Shown here: piece after piece, positions 11,012-21,434 of the stretch
How positions within the stretch are numbered: position 1 is the stretch's first letter
Layout: every line of letters begins with the position of its first letter
DNA from: Darksidea phi
Lineage: Eukaryota; Ascomycota; Dothideomycetes; Pleosporales; Lentitheciaceae
Assembly (NCBI GenBank): GCA_030770425.1
Contig: JASJFT010000193.1
Location: 22,430 to 86,429 of the forward strand
DNA length: 64,000 nucleotides
Reading direction: 5' to 3'
Notes under the pieces: model-generated
What the model was told of the DNA's origin: nothing
The model's input: only the letters and a program-made list of their open reading frames with translations
Databases searched by the model: none
Translations under genes and position numbers: made by a program

Positions 11012-11239
11012 TCAGGTCTCTAACCTCTGTGTAACCATCTTCCAGCTGTTGAGTTGTTGTCGGTAGGGATGAAATGCTATCGCGGGGTTCGCTCGAGAGG
11101 GACGTCCTATTTCATCGTCGGTAGTCAATTGGAGTGTACTTTCCATCAGCAATTCAGTAAATGCAGTGAAGTCGCAGAGATTGATGTCGAAATTTTTATC
11201 CAGAAGCAGGTTTCCTAATCTAATAGTTCTATCGAGCAA
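11012..11239 (-). pseudogene. Protein kinase fragment
   Basis: The reverse-strand frame carries IRLGNLLLDKNFDINLCDFTAF, matching catalytic-loop to DFG positions of the fungal kinase family seen at 830-1615 (its equivalent is SKSNRLLDQDLSIKLCDFQG). The catalytic Asp is replaced (RT precedes IRLGN) and DFG reads DFT. No N-lobe was found upstream, so this is a relic. Confidence 0.45.
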
Positions 11240-11545
11240 TGAAGTTATTATTAAGACACTGATAACCTCAATTCTATGTAAGCCGCGATGAATTCAGCTC
11301 CGTCAATCTCACTACCAACCCCATAGCAGAACATCAGCGCATATCGTAGCTGGGGTTGCCTTGGAATGCGTAGCACCGAGGGGACCGCTGCGAACGTTCT
11401 CGGGAAGCGTATGATGTTAAACATTCCTCCCCTTCTTGGACGCTCCGTTCCAACGCCTTGTCTTCATGATTCCTTCTGGTATCCCGGAGTATGCCGCGTT
11501 TGTATGGGTAGTCGTGTGTCGTGTCGTCTTTCGTCTGGCGTTGTG
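11240..11545. other. Gap without a supported gene
   Basis: Nothing recognisable apart from the neighbouring relics. Confidence 0.4.
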
Positions 11546-13607
11546 TTAGACTGAGCCGGTTTGATCGGATTCTAGTGATTGTAGCTTCTCCATACGCTCC
11601 AATATGCGCGCACTTCGACGTAGGGTACCATCTGGACAACGCTGAGAAGATTTTTCCCTTGTACAAACCAAGGTAGGCGCCGGGTCACATGCTCCCTGTT
11701 CTTTTGCTTGCTCTACATCATTCGCATGACCCCAGGAGGCCACACTGCATGGCGAGCCGCGTTCAGGGTTCCATTGAGTGGACGTCTTCTCCTCTGGATG
11801 GGCTTGGATACTCTTGAAGGTTGGACCTGACTGAGCGGTGACTGCTCCCTGGCAGATCGGCCTTTGTGCTGAGTGCTGTTTCCCCGATTTGACCGAGAAG
11901 CTTTATGCGCTGATTCATTCGGCGATGGCTTCGAAGACGGTAGGAGAGCCTGGTCCTCGCCTTGGTGGTCGCCGTTCGACTGGTTGTCTCGACTGGATCG
12001 CGCATATTTCGCAGCGATTTCTGGAAACTCTCGCTGAATCCACCCCCATAGAGCCTTGAACTCTTCCTCCTTACGTTTTACACAATCCTTTTCCCACTGA
12101 AGAAGGTGAGGGTCGTGCTTTCTTATCCGACTCTGCATGTCTTCTTGTACCTGCTCGGCTCTGTCTTGCGTCGCTCGGACCATCTCGCGCATGCAGATGT
12201 AGTACTTCTCCCATCCTTCCAGTATATCGCGGTTGTGTCGGCTCTCCCAACTAGATAAGGCGTACTCCGTAGCGATTTCGGCAAACTGTCCGGCGATCCA
12301 CTCCAGTAGAGTGTCCAACCGTTCTAGACGCATGTTGGCCGAATTCACTTTCCTCTGACTACACGCCAGCTCGTGTTGCGCGCGATCTCCTTCAATTTCC
12401 TTGTTCAGTTGGTCTAACTCATCCGATTTCTCTCCCTCCAAACTCTTCTGCGCCGATTCGAGTGCTTTCTCCGCCTGTATGATCATGATTTCCCTTTCTC
12501 CATCCGAGAGTGACTCTTCGACTCTTACCACTTCCAATCTCTTCTGTGCCATATCCACTTTCTTTTGTGCGTGTGATATCTTCGTTTCATACTCTATCAG
12601 ATCGCTCCACCGCCCCTCCCACGCAGTTGAAGGAACCCCTACTGATCCATTCCGCTCAGCTTTTCATCTTCTCCTTTCTTAGCTCTTGCTCTCGTTCCGC
12701 TCGCTCCAGCTCCCTCTCTAGAGGGGGACGTCGTTTCCGATGCTCGTAGATGTAGTATTCCCGCCATTCGTCTAGCTTCGTCTGCCGGTCCAGCTGCAGC
12801 TCTACGACCCAGTCGATTGCTTTCTTCTCTCGGTATTTATGGACGGATTCTGTGTACTTGTTGAATATCTCCGAATCCTCTCGGTTTTTGAACTGGTAGC
12901 ACCGGAAGTCTAGCCATTGAGTGAGTTCCTCCTTGAACTGAATACATTTCATTATACCAATGGTTGCGAACATGGATACTCTCCGATCTACCAGTGGGAC
13001 AGGGACCGAGATCGGAGTTTATCGCGCGAGAAGGTCTGCCGCCCGTGTCCTTCAATTGCTTGTGCTTCTCGTCAGTCATGGCCTACATGCCCTCACTATA
13101 CCCTTCATCTGTTAGTTCGGATGCGGATTCACCTCCAACGGTTACAGGAGTGCTAGCTGTATCGCTCGAGGCAGGGGAGCGGCGTGGGGAAATCTGCCTG
13201 CGTTGGTTGAGCCGTTAGCGCTGTAATAAGACTACTATTGAGCGTGCATCTCACTCACTGCAATTTCGCAACAAGCTCATCTGCATCCACTGCACGGGTC
13301 TTCGGCGGTTGATCCCTGTCACGCACGAGGCATCTCCATGAACCGTCAGTAGGATTCTCGGTATATCAAACCAGGACTTACTTGAGCCGATCCAACCGCT
13401 CATCCGTTAGGTTAGGCGTATCTATAATTTGGAGATATCTTGAAGACGATTCAGTGTTAGTCTGAGAGCTCTACGCTGAGGGTGGTTTGAGCGCCTCAAG
13501 GGACAACTCTGCACTTACAAGCCGGTTGCAGTGCCCTCAGACCGATCCCACTCCTGGATGTCTTCGACAGTCAGAGTGTCTAGTTCCTCGGCTAGAATTA
13601 GCGGCAT
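11546..13607 (-). pseudogene. Fungal coiled-coil protein gene with several frame breaks
   Basis: Proposed exons: 13607-13519 (MPLILAEELDTLTVEDIQEW), 13438-13315's upstream partner to 13382, 13315-13259, then a long part below 13220. Introns 13518-13439 and 13381-13316 have GTAAGT donors and AAG/CAG acceptors; 13258-13221 is short. The long part reads MTDEKHKQLKDTGGRPSRAI.. (from 13079), changes frame near 12940 (tatt; one T fewer restores EMYQFKEEL), changes again near 12660 (aaaa; one A fewer restores KMKAERNG), then runs as charged coiled coil (HAQKKVDMAQKRLEVVRVEE..) to 11713. A basic RRSARILERMEK tail lies in another frame ending 11546. A TAG before MTDEK also interrupts. Segments such as TKLDEWREYYIYEHRKRR are typical of a lineage-specific ascomycete family of unknown role. 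This is either a pseudogene or an intact gene with homopolymer errors. Confidence 0.6.
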
Positions 13608-13654
13608 ATTGAGGATGATGGGTGAGTTGAGCGCGGCGGAGGTGGTGGCCTTTA

Positions 13655-13738
13655 GAAGAATTTATTTGGGTTTGTATAAAAGAAACTCCCACTGTGCAAA
13701 CCCAAGTAGGAATTTATACACAGTAGAGGTGTGTCTGT
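13655..13738 (+). repeat. Dispersed short element, copy 2 (partial)
   Basis: TTTGTATAAAAGAAACTCCCACTGTGCAAACCCAAGTAG matches the core of the copies at 3112, 18005 and 29055. Confidence 0.5.
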
Positions 13739-13766
13739 GAAGGGTAAAGTAGATGCGGAAGGTGAG

Positions 13767-13830
13767 ATAGGGAAACAAAGAACAGGGGTAGGATAGGGAA
13801 ACAGAGAACAGGGGTAGGATAGGGAAACCA
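13767..13830. repeat. 26-bp minisatellite, about 2.5 copies
   Basis: The unit ATAGGGAAACARAGAACAGGGGTAGG starts at 13767, 13793 and 13819. Confidence 0.8.
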
Positions 13831-13839
13831 CAGGACCCG

Positions 13840-15133
13840 GAGCTCCACTCTACGTCTATCTCCTATCGTTATATACCTTCTAAGACTACCTTAAGCGGAA
13901 TTAATTCTTTACCTAAGGAGTATAACCGTATGTTCGGATTGCAACTCTTCACTTTACGCAACGTACCGCGTTCATGTAGCGTTAGCTTTGTGCAACTACT
14001 AGTAGCTGTCAGGACCTAGCTCTATGCTACTAGGCCACAACAACCAAAATAATACGAATAATCTAGAACTAGCTCGGGCCGTTGCCCTCGTAGCTAATCC
14101 GTGACCCGGGTATGTTCTCTCTAGCCTGATGGCGGGCCTTGCTAACGCGAACCCAGGCTTCAGGCAATGACGCAACCAACAACCTTCTTGCGTTTCAAGG
14201 TATTCGGGCCGAAATGTTTGATGTGCCGTTTCTGGAAAGGTACTAGCATTCGTTACACAGCTAGTGCAAGCATCTAGTAACCAAAATGTATCAACCGTTC
14301 AGGAATTGTGGTGAGCTCTGGCCCAGGAAATTGGGAAAGGTGGGTTGGGAGAGAGGCGCTATATCTTTTGTCACAGGCGTTCAGATGCATGCCAAGTGCC
14401 CACGGTCCGTGCATCGAACACTGCTACCAAGGCCCTCATCCTCATCCTGCAATGCGACACATGCATATACACTCGTCGGTCCTGCTTCTCTCCACCGCTG
14501 TTCCTAGGGCCCGCGCAATCGCATCGCTGGCCGACGCCGACGCTGCGAGCGGCGATTCGAAATCGCCACCTAACCCCCGAACGAAGGCACCCCCAGTCCG
14601 CTCCCTTCAGAGGCATACCATTCGCATCTTGTTACACACCTGCTCCGATCTCAACGCATGTGGGCTGCCGCTCGACCACTCCGTCGACAACGTCTCGTGC
14701 GATGCTGCTCGAGTCAGCGGGGAAGGGCCCAACAACCAGGCGAGACGAAGCCAGGCAGTTGCGGCGTCTATACTGGAGCATCACCCGCGTCGTCAGATTA
14801 GCGGTAGATCTATCTAGGAGAGTGCATTCGCTTCTTACGAGCTGCAGGTGATGCTGATCATGTTTAGGTCCCTCCGCTACCACATCCGCGCCCCAGAAGC
14901 TTTCCATAGTTCTAGCACAACATCATCCTCCTCGATCTGCGCTTTGCGCGCCACGCGCCTTGGACTCCAGCGCATTAAGACTCTAGGGACGGAGCGCACA
15001 GGGGGGCGCGGGCACGGTAACGGCTATGACCATCATAATACACGATAAGGCGCAGTGAAGGAGCACAACGGCGAGCACAGGACATCGAAAGTACGATAAA
15101 GACACCGGTGCGCTATATGGTCTTACGATAATC
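13840..15133. other. Gap without a supported gene
   Basis: 13840-14280 is AT-richer, with no frame. 14286-15050 is GC-rich with frames overlapping in several phases on both strands (up to 169 codons), the pattern expected of GC-rich noncoding DNA, and shows no family motif. Confidence 0.4.
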
Positions 15134-15683
15134 TCATCGTCGACTTGCGCTTCGCTCGTCCGTGCTACTTTTGCCCTGCTCTGGCGCAGCAGCCTTACGC
15201 TCCCGACCGCGTTTCTTCTTACCCGTGGTAGCTTCTTCCGCCCCTATCGGAGCACTCGCGACAATGTTCGCGGCTTTGGAGCCTTCTTAGCCTCTTTCTC
15301 CGCCTCTTTCTCTGCCTTCTTGGCGTCTTTCACAGCACGCTCCGCTCGTAATTCTCGAGGTCCTTATACCTCTCTCGCTTCCAATGGGTTTCAAAATCTT
15401 TGTATCCAGGCCTGTCTTGAGTGAGATTCCACATATGCCATATTTTGCGCTTTGTTGATTTTGTCTCGAATGATTTCACTTTGCACAACTCGTAAAGCGT
15501 CTGAAGAGAGCAACAGAATGGTTCTTGAAGTGTGACTTCGGCTTGAGCTTGAAGCCTTTGTCGAATCTGGATGGAGTCGTTATCCGGAATCGCATCCATG
15601 ATTCTCGCAGGACGATAAGAAGCACTTCTAACGTCGGGCGAAGTGCCGGGGCTGGCGTGTCTAGAACCGTGGTGCAGCCGCAT
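15134..15683 (-). pseudogene. Unknown fungal protein with basic/lysine-rich C terminus, frameshifted
   Basis: One frame gives IMDAIPDNDSIQIRQRLQ..LQTLYELCKVKSFETKSTKR..WNLTQDRPGYKDFETHWKRE..YERSVL and stops at about 15330. The neighbouring frame continues at once as VKDAKKAEKEAEKEAKK, and a third supplies ANIVASAPIGAEEATTGKKK and RGRERKAAAPEQ, ending TGA at 15134-15136. The three parts abut in order without gaps, so this is one gene with at least two small indels. The Lys/Ala/Glu-rich tail suggests a coiled coil with nuclear-type basic clusters. The function is unknown. Confidence 0.45.
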
Positions 15684-16076
15684 TCAAGGCGAGGATGCTG
15701 GTTTCGCTTCTGCCTGTATGTTGGCGTGGTGTGATGTCGACGGGAGGTAGGCTTCGGACCGCTTATATATCGCTTTGCTCTCTTCATTTGCCAATTGTTC
15801 GCATTGTGTCTACTTCCTACTCTTTGCTGCCATCGTTCGCATCGCAGGCGCCTGCTTCAGTTGCCCCGATAGACATTCTCCCGACTCAAGCTCCCCGGCC
15901 CTACTCCGTTAAAATGACGATATTACGTACCCTCACATCGTCTCGAGACAGCAGCAGCTACTAGTAAAGGGTGGTCGCAAGCGACAAATATAGGAGATAA
16001 GCAGCGCGAAGGCGATAGCGACAAGGAAGATTTTGGGGCTTCACCTAAGGCTGCCTCGAAACTTGGGGTGGCATAC
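15684..16076. other. Gap without a supported gene
   Basis: Short frames only. The 5' part of the neighbouring reverse-strand gene may extend here. Confidence 0.35.
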
Positions 16077-16160
16077 TGAATCGCCTATAGTAATTATTCT
16101 TTGCGCTCTATAGTGATTATTCTTTGCGCTCGTCGAGGCTACTGAATCGCCTATAGTAAT
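16077..16160. repeat. Short direct repeats
   Basis: TGAATCGCCTATAGTAAT occurs at about 16078 and 16143, and CTATAGTRATTATTCTTTGCGCTC is duplicated in tandem between them. Confidence 0.65.
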
Positions 16161-16162
16161 CT

Positions 16163-16603
16163 TCGTGTCCTAGCTGTACACGGGCAGACTGCAGTCAGCC
16201 ACCTCCACGGCAGTAATGTTGTATCTGCACATCTACCAAATCTACAACTTCGTCTCCGCGTACGCCACCACCAAGCTGTGCAACCAAGCTGCGCAACGCG
16301 GCCCTCGACGCCTTCTACGGCAAGCTCGCTGCCGTCCCCGACGCGCTGCCCTACGACATCATCAGCTACGTGTACGAGCACACGCCGAAGCGAGACTCAC
16401 TCCGCGAACTCATCATCGACTTGATGATCTTCACCGCCGACCGGGACACGCTAGACGACTGGAAAGGTCAGCTTCCCGTGCAGTTTTTGATGGAATTGCT
16501 TGTTGCGGCGGCGAGCCGGGGGATTGTGCCTTTCGTCATGAATCACCGAGCTTCTCGGCCTCGGCCTCGCGATCTCACGTCAATCTATCAGGGGCTTTGC
16601 TAA
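16163..16603 (+). pseudogene. BTB/POZ-type protein C-terminal relic with a 13-bp frameshifting duplication
   Basis: The frame reads LYTGRLQSATS..LYLHIYQIYNFVSAYATTKL, then continues one frame over as LRNAALDAFYGKLAAVPDALPYDIISYVYEHTPKRDSLRELIIDL..LPVQFLMELLVAAASR. This is the layout found after the BTB fold in many fungal BTB proteins (YxFADxY..LRNAALD..YVYE.T). The shift is explained by a 13-bp tandem duplication, ACCAAGCTGTGCA at 16270-16282 and ACCAAGCTGCGCA at 16283-16295. Removing one copy restores TTKLRNAALD. A TAG at 16171-16173 replaces a residue (probably Trp) before LYTGRLQ. The BTB N-terminal half is missing. Confidence 0.6.
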
Positions 16604-18004
16604 ACACTCTTGCAGGCACGGGTCCAGGTATGCTACATCGGCGTCCCGGTTGCAGAGAGTATGCCATTTCATGAGGTACAGGGACAGGTCACAGATACCA
16701 GTCTCCATTGAGTGGAAACGCGTCTGTACAGTGTACCAAAAGGTGATTTGACGCGACACTTGAGCTCGATCTTACCGGCGGAGAGAGCACGATGGACTCC
16801 ACTAGAATCGCAACGGCCTGGCGTGGAGCAGACGAACAGGGTATGACCATGCTCCCCCACTCAGTCCGACAACTGACGAAGGATAGCGTACAGTCTCTAA
16901 AACAGCCAAAGCTCGAGTTTGCTAAGCGACTACGCGCCTCGTTCCTCAGCGATTTTGTCGACCCTGTCACTTCAAACCGCCCCGAGTCTGTCCACACCCT
17001 TGTTTCCGAGTGGCTCGAGCCTGTCGGATCGGATCGACGAACGTCCGGAACATATCGCCGAGCTTAATGGTCGTGTACATCGGGAACGTGGTTGCCTGGC
17101 CCATAGCCAGATGAACTCAGTCATAACGCGGATTTGCAGGAGCCGGAGAACGGTGCTGGATGACCGGAGGTAGAAGAATGCTTTAGGGGCGAGATCTTTC
17201 TCAAACCCGGGGCGTCGGACAGTCTGAAACGGACCGATAGGCAGCCAATGGTCAAGCAGACTATTCCAAGTTTGGGATCCAAGTTCAAGCTTAGTATTCC
17301 TGTACCTAATAGGCTTTATAGATACAACCGCCATGAGACATTTCCGCAACAAACTCAGCGCTTATCTCCATGGGGAGCACATTTGTGGCTGACAACCAGG
17401 ACATGAATATACCCACTCTTCGTCATCGGGTTTTAGGATGACGGTGGAAGTATATAGATGGCGATATTGCCGAACGCCTGGACCGTCGGCTCATCATGCT
17501 TCCTTGGAATGTGGAGTCGTACGTCTGTACCGTTCACGGCCACGCTGAATGCGGCGCCGTTGATGGGCGTGGCACCCGCGCAGTACTCCAGTTCAAGTAC
17601 TGCAAAGCATGAAACGACCTTCTACGGCGGCAAGGTCTCGCCAACCACCGTCTGGTAGTTCTGTGACTAGTAAGAGCAAAAAGCACAATCATCGTCGCGT
17701 CGAAGCGGCGCCGAATGTAGCGGCATGATCATACAGGTTTGGAAAGGGTCGACAGGGAGAAGGAGGGCTAGGGAACTAGTAGCGTTGGTACATCTTCTCT
17801 TGTTCGAGTTATGGTTGTTTATCGTTTTCCTTGTATCCAACCCTTTTACAATACATGACATGACTTTCCTTGCACTTCAACTCCAACGCGCTGCCCTACC
17901 AGAAACGCCTGGCGTCGCCTGTCTGTGCTGTGCTGAGGAACTTCAACCGTGACGGAAACTCGAGCGACCGCTGTCAAGCCCGTCAATCACTAGCGCACTA
18001 GGCT
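16604..18004. other. Gap without a supported gene
   Basis: Several frames up to 126 codons on both strands, none recognised. Confidence 0.4.
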
Positions 18005-18230
18005 ATGATGCCACTTACAACTCTTCGCTACCGCTGTTGGAGTCTCCCAACGCTCTGCGGTTCGGCTGTACATGTGATTGCTCAATGTTCGAAACATCAC
18101 CTCATCGCCCACCATCGATGGTACTACGTACAGCTCTACGGCGCGATTTGTCGTGTTCGTGCGGACCTTACAAAAGAGACTCCCACTGCACAAATCCAAA
18201 ACAGATAACACCCTTTGCAGTGTAGTGGGA
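18005..18230 (+). repeat. Dispersed element, fullest copy
   Basis: The left part (GCTACCGCTGTTGGAGTCTCCCAACGCTCTGCGGTTCGGCTGTACATG) matches 392-440. The right part (GCGGACCTTACAAAAGAGACTCCCACTGCACAAATCCAAAACAGAT) matches the elements near 3150, 13670 and 29085. It therefore links the two halves as one family. Confidence 0.6.
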
Positions 18231-18721
18231 TGCTTCTCCTAGCCGACAACCGTCGGTGGAAAGGGAGAGCTTCCACCGTATGTCGCGAGCGTGCCTCCGA
18301 GGAGGCCAGCAAGCCGGCGCTCAGTGAAGCCGATCAAGTGAGTCGGTGAGCCGTCTAATTGTCTCTTTTTCGCCTCGCTCATGGCGAGCATGTCAACCTC
18401 GAACGGTAATGCTCACTTTTGCCTCCCATGCTCATTTGGGTTCAGGATTTGTGTGGCTCTGCTTCAACCCGTCATTTTACGGTGGTTGCACGGGTAAATT
18501 AATGTCACATTCCCAGCCTGGACTGCTGCAGCACAAAGCCGAAAGGGCAAATCTCGTCCAGTCATCTGTTACACCGAAGTAGACCAGATCGGCGTAGCAT
18601 TCTTCGGGGCTGGCGTCGTACAGTGGTGGCGGGTGGCGCGTCGACAAAGGACGGCGCAGCATAACACGGCCCAGTTTCCTTGCACACCGACGCCCACCGC
18701 GAACCCCTCACTCAAATCGCC

Positions 18722-20047
18722 ATGGCGACTCGGCCGGCAGGCGCCATTACGCAAGCAGAGCTCCGTTCACCTCAGCGTCGTGCCAAGCGAGAGTGGCAAG
18801 ACGAGCCAGAAGACGAGCCAGAAGACGCACACCCACCAAAACGACAAGAGCTCTCTGAGCAGAACTTGAGGCTGTTGCATGCGCTGCAGACACCTACTCG
18901 GCCTAGAAGCGTCAAGCGGTCGTCGTCAATGTTTTCTACCGGTATTGCAATTTCAGATCCGTCCGAGCGGTCTGAGGCGACAATCTACGCCGATCCGCCG
19001 CAGCATATCCCAGACGCTGTCATGGCAGTCATCAATGCAATCATCCGCGTACGGCCCCCGCAAGAGCGCCGAGACGAGCTCAACGGTCTTGCCCAAAAAT
19101 TCCACGGGCAGTGTCGAGAAATGGCTCGGGTGGCGGATGGCGGCTTGAGAGCGGCTCACGATGACGACTTTTTCTATCTCCTCTACGTTTTCCTCATAAA
19201 AATGAGGTCAACTAGTCTGTGTCTCGGTGAGAAATCGGACTGGGCGGAGGACCTGAAGTCGGAAGGGCGGCCGTCGTGTATCAACTTGAACTTACGTACA
19301 CGGTTCAAGCTCGTTATTGGCGGCCGGGAACAAGCCGTTGATGGCGCTTCGCTCCCACCGACAGAACGTCGACATCTCTCTTCCAGCGACCTACACATCC
19401 CGTCGACGTGCCCAATAGCTCTAACTGCATCATATTGTGCGCGACCCATGAGACTACAAGAGCCAAGTGCAATACCTCCTCCTTTCCCGGAGAGCGAAGG
19501 TGAACATTCACCCATCTCCGACATCACAATACGCCTAACTTCTTTGGCTATTTCCTGTGCACGGATGGAGACTACCAGGACCGAGCTCTTCCTTCAAAAA
19601 CTCCGGTTTCGGATGGTTCGTCAACTAATTGGGGGGGAACCGGGGCCGACCACGGCATCAGATCTACCCGTGTCAAAACTTCACTTTCCCTTCGCTGTCT
19701 TTGAAGCCAAGACACCTTGGTCATCTTCTGCGCTTATTGCGCTTAAGATGCAACATGACTTGAATGACCTGGTCGACGCATCTCCAGAGAACCAACCCCC
19801 GCTCTTTTTCTCCATCTACACCGACGGTCCTATCTATGAGCTTTGGGTCCACTGGAAGAGCATGGAAGATGGTGTGCCTAAGTCCAACAGGGAGATCATG
19901 AAAGCTTGCAACGGAGGGGTGCGGGAGGATGCGGAAGACTTCTTCGTTGCCGTGGATAATATGCTGCATTGGGGCGTTAACCAGTTCGCCGACTCTGTCG
20001 GGGAGCGTCTAGAGACGCTAACAGGGATGACAGTAGCAGTGTACTGA
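18722..20047 (+). CDS. Hypothetical fungal protein with possible PD-(D/E)XK-like core
   Basis: An uninterrupted single-exon frame. The ATG at 18722 has a good context (CGCCATGGC); one 14 codons upstream (18680) is also open. It encodes 441 residues: an N-terminal basic/acidic, probably disordered region (PQRRAKREWQDEPEDEPEDA), a helical middle (IPDAVMAVINAIIRVRPPQE), and a C-terminal half with SDLPVSKLHFPFAVFEAKTPW. A hydrophobic strand ending in E-x-K is the signature of the second catalytic strand in PD-(D/E)XK nuclease folds, and several fungal families of that fold carry the same (F/Y)EAK. The first Asp is not certain, so nuclease function is an inference. The 3' flank is a 20-bp minisatellite. 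It has no stops or frame breaks, unlike its neighbours. Confidence 0.6.
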   Translation: MATRPAGAITQAELRSPQRRAKREWQDEPEDEPEDAHPPKRQELSEQNLRLLHALQTPTRPRSVKRSSSMFSTGIAISDPSERSEATIYADPPQHIPDAVMAVINAIIRVRPPQERRDELNGLAQKFHGQCREMARVADGGLRAAHDDDFFYLLYVFLIKMRSTSLCLGEKSDWAEDLKSEGRPSCINLNLRTRFKLVIGGREQAVDGASLPPTERRHLSSSDLHIPSTCPIALTASYCARPMRLQEPSAIPPPFPESEGEHSPISDITIRLTSLAISCARMETTRTELFLQKLRFRMVRQLIGGEPGPTTASDLPVSKLHFPFAVFEAKTPWSSSALIALKMQHDLNDLVDASPENQPPLFFSIYTDGPIYELWVHWKSMEDGVPKSNREIMKACNGGVREDAEDFFVAVDNMLHWGVNQFADSVGERLETLTGMTVAVY

Positions 20048-20071
20048 ACATGACTGGGCCAAGGAAAACAC

Positions 20072-20212
20072 AAGAACGAGACAAGAAACCGAGGAACGAG
20101 GCAAGAAACAGAGAAACGAGGCAAGAAACACAGAAACGAGGCAAGAAACACAGCAACGAGACAAGAAACACAGAGACGAGACAAGAAAAATCCAAAAATG
20201 AGACAAAAAATC
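20072..20212. repeat. 20-bp minisatellite downstream of the hypothetical gene
   Basis: About seven copies of an AACGAGGCAAGAAACACAG-like unit, starting about 25 bases after the stop codon. Probably in the 3' UTR. Confidence 0.75.
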
Positions 20213-20449
20213 TCAAAAACGGAAATCCATCATACAATGAGCATTAACGATTTCGGATATGTTATACCTTGCGGGGCTTAATTTGGTACAATGGCTGTTA
20301 GCCTGAAGGAGAGGTTCGGAACCATGAAAACTAGCCACAGAATTAATTTGAATGCATCGAGGTAAATTATATGCTGTACACACACCTGATAGTGATGAAC
20401 GCCTAGTGAAGACGAGAGACTGGTAACATGCTTCCCCCCAATACAAATA

Positions 20450-21434
20450 TAACCACCTCAGCTATTCTTATTCCTGTACGCGACTCCCAACTTTCCAGAG
20501 CCCGACCGATCCTCCTCCTTCCTCCTTCTCCCCCTCCCCGGCCCAGCAAGCAGCCCCAGGCCACGTTTACCCTGGCATGAGCACCTCGCAACGCGCACCT
20601 CGCCACCAAGAAACAGCAAACCAAAGAAAAGTACCCTAGCCCATCACCATCAAACCAATTTACTCAAGTAGGAATCCATCGCGCAACCACATATACATAT
20701 ATGATACAATACAATAGTAGTAGTCTAGTCACGTGACGAACTACAAGTAAACCACGTACGTGACGAACTACAACCAAGCTATACAAAAGCTATATAGAGA
20801 GGATAGGATAGGATAGGCATTCCAATCTAAATCTACGTGAGAGACTTCCCCAAACCAAAGACTGATTCATATTTATATTTATATTCATATTCATATTCAT
20901 ATGCACAACAACAGCAACAACAGCAGCAACAACAGTGGTCAGTGGTATTTGCATGCCTACGAAGGGGGAGGGGAGAGGAATGAAATGGAATGTAAATTGA
21001 TGTAAATTCATCCGCCGCTGCCGTCGTCATGTTCTTTGTTTGGGCTTGACTTGACTTGACTTGACTTGAAGTGGTCATGTGATGCATTTATAGTTCTTTT
21101 TAGTACACTCAAGAAAACTAGAGGCTGCTGCTGCGGACAGTGCATCGATTTACTTGATATGAACGAGCAGCAACAACGAGAGTGCAATTATCTGTTTTCC
21201 CCATCAACCAGCCAGGAGATGGTGTGTGGCTCGGTGAACTTGCTAATCATATGAGAGAATGGCTTGCAAGTCCCTCCTAGTTCTTCACTCATTCCTCACT
21301 CGTCACGCAAATTGCTCAGAGGGCGTTCGGTTAAGCGGCCTACCACACTTGCAAAGACACACTAGCAGTCACGCTTAAAACGGGTTCGATTGAGCAAGAG
21401 ATGTTGCAGGACTGAATAGAATATGAGTAGCTAA
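20450..21434. other. Noncoding region rich in simple repeats
   Basis: Holds a CT-rich tract (20505-20545), GGATA repeats near 20800, (TATTYA)n at 20866-20905, CAA/CAG repeats at 20905-20937 and TTGAC repeats at 21047-21069. No gene supported. It lies downstream of VPS5. Confidence 0.6.

Noticed and set aside
14286..14907. Overlapping frames of 70-170 codons on both strands
   Set aside because: Multiple open phases over the same GC-rich DNA and no motif; typical of noncoding GC-rich sequence.
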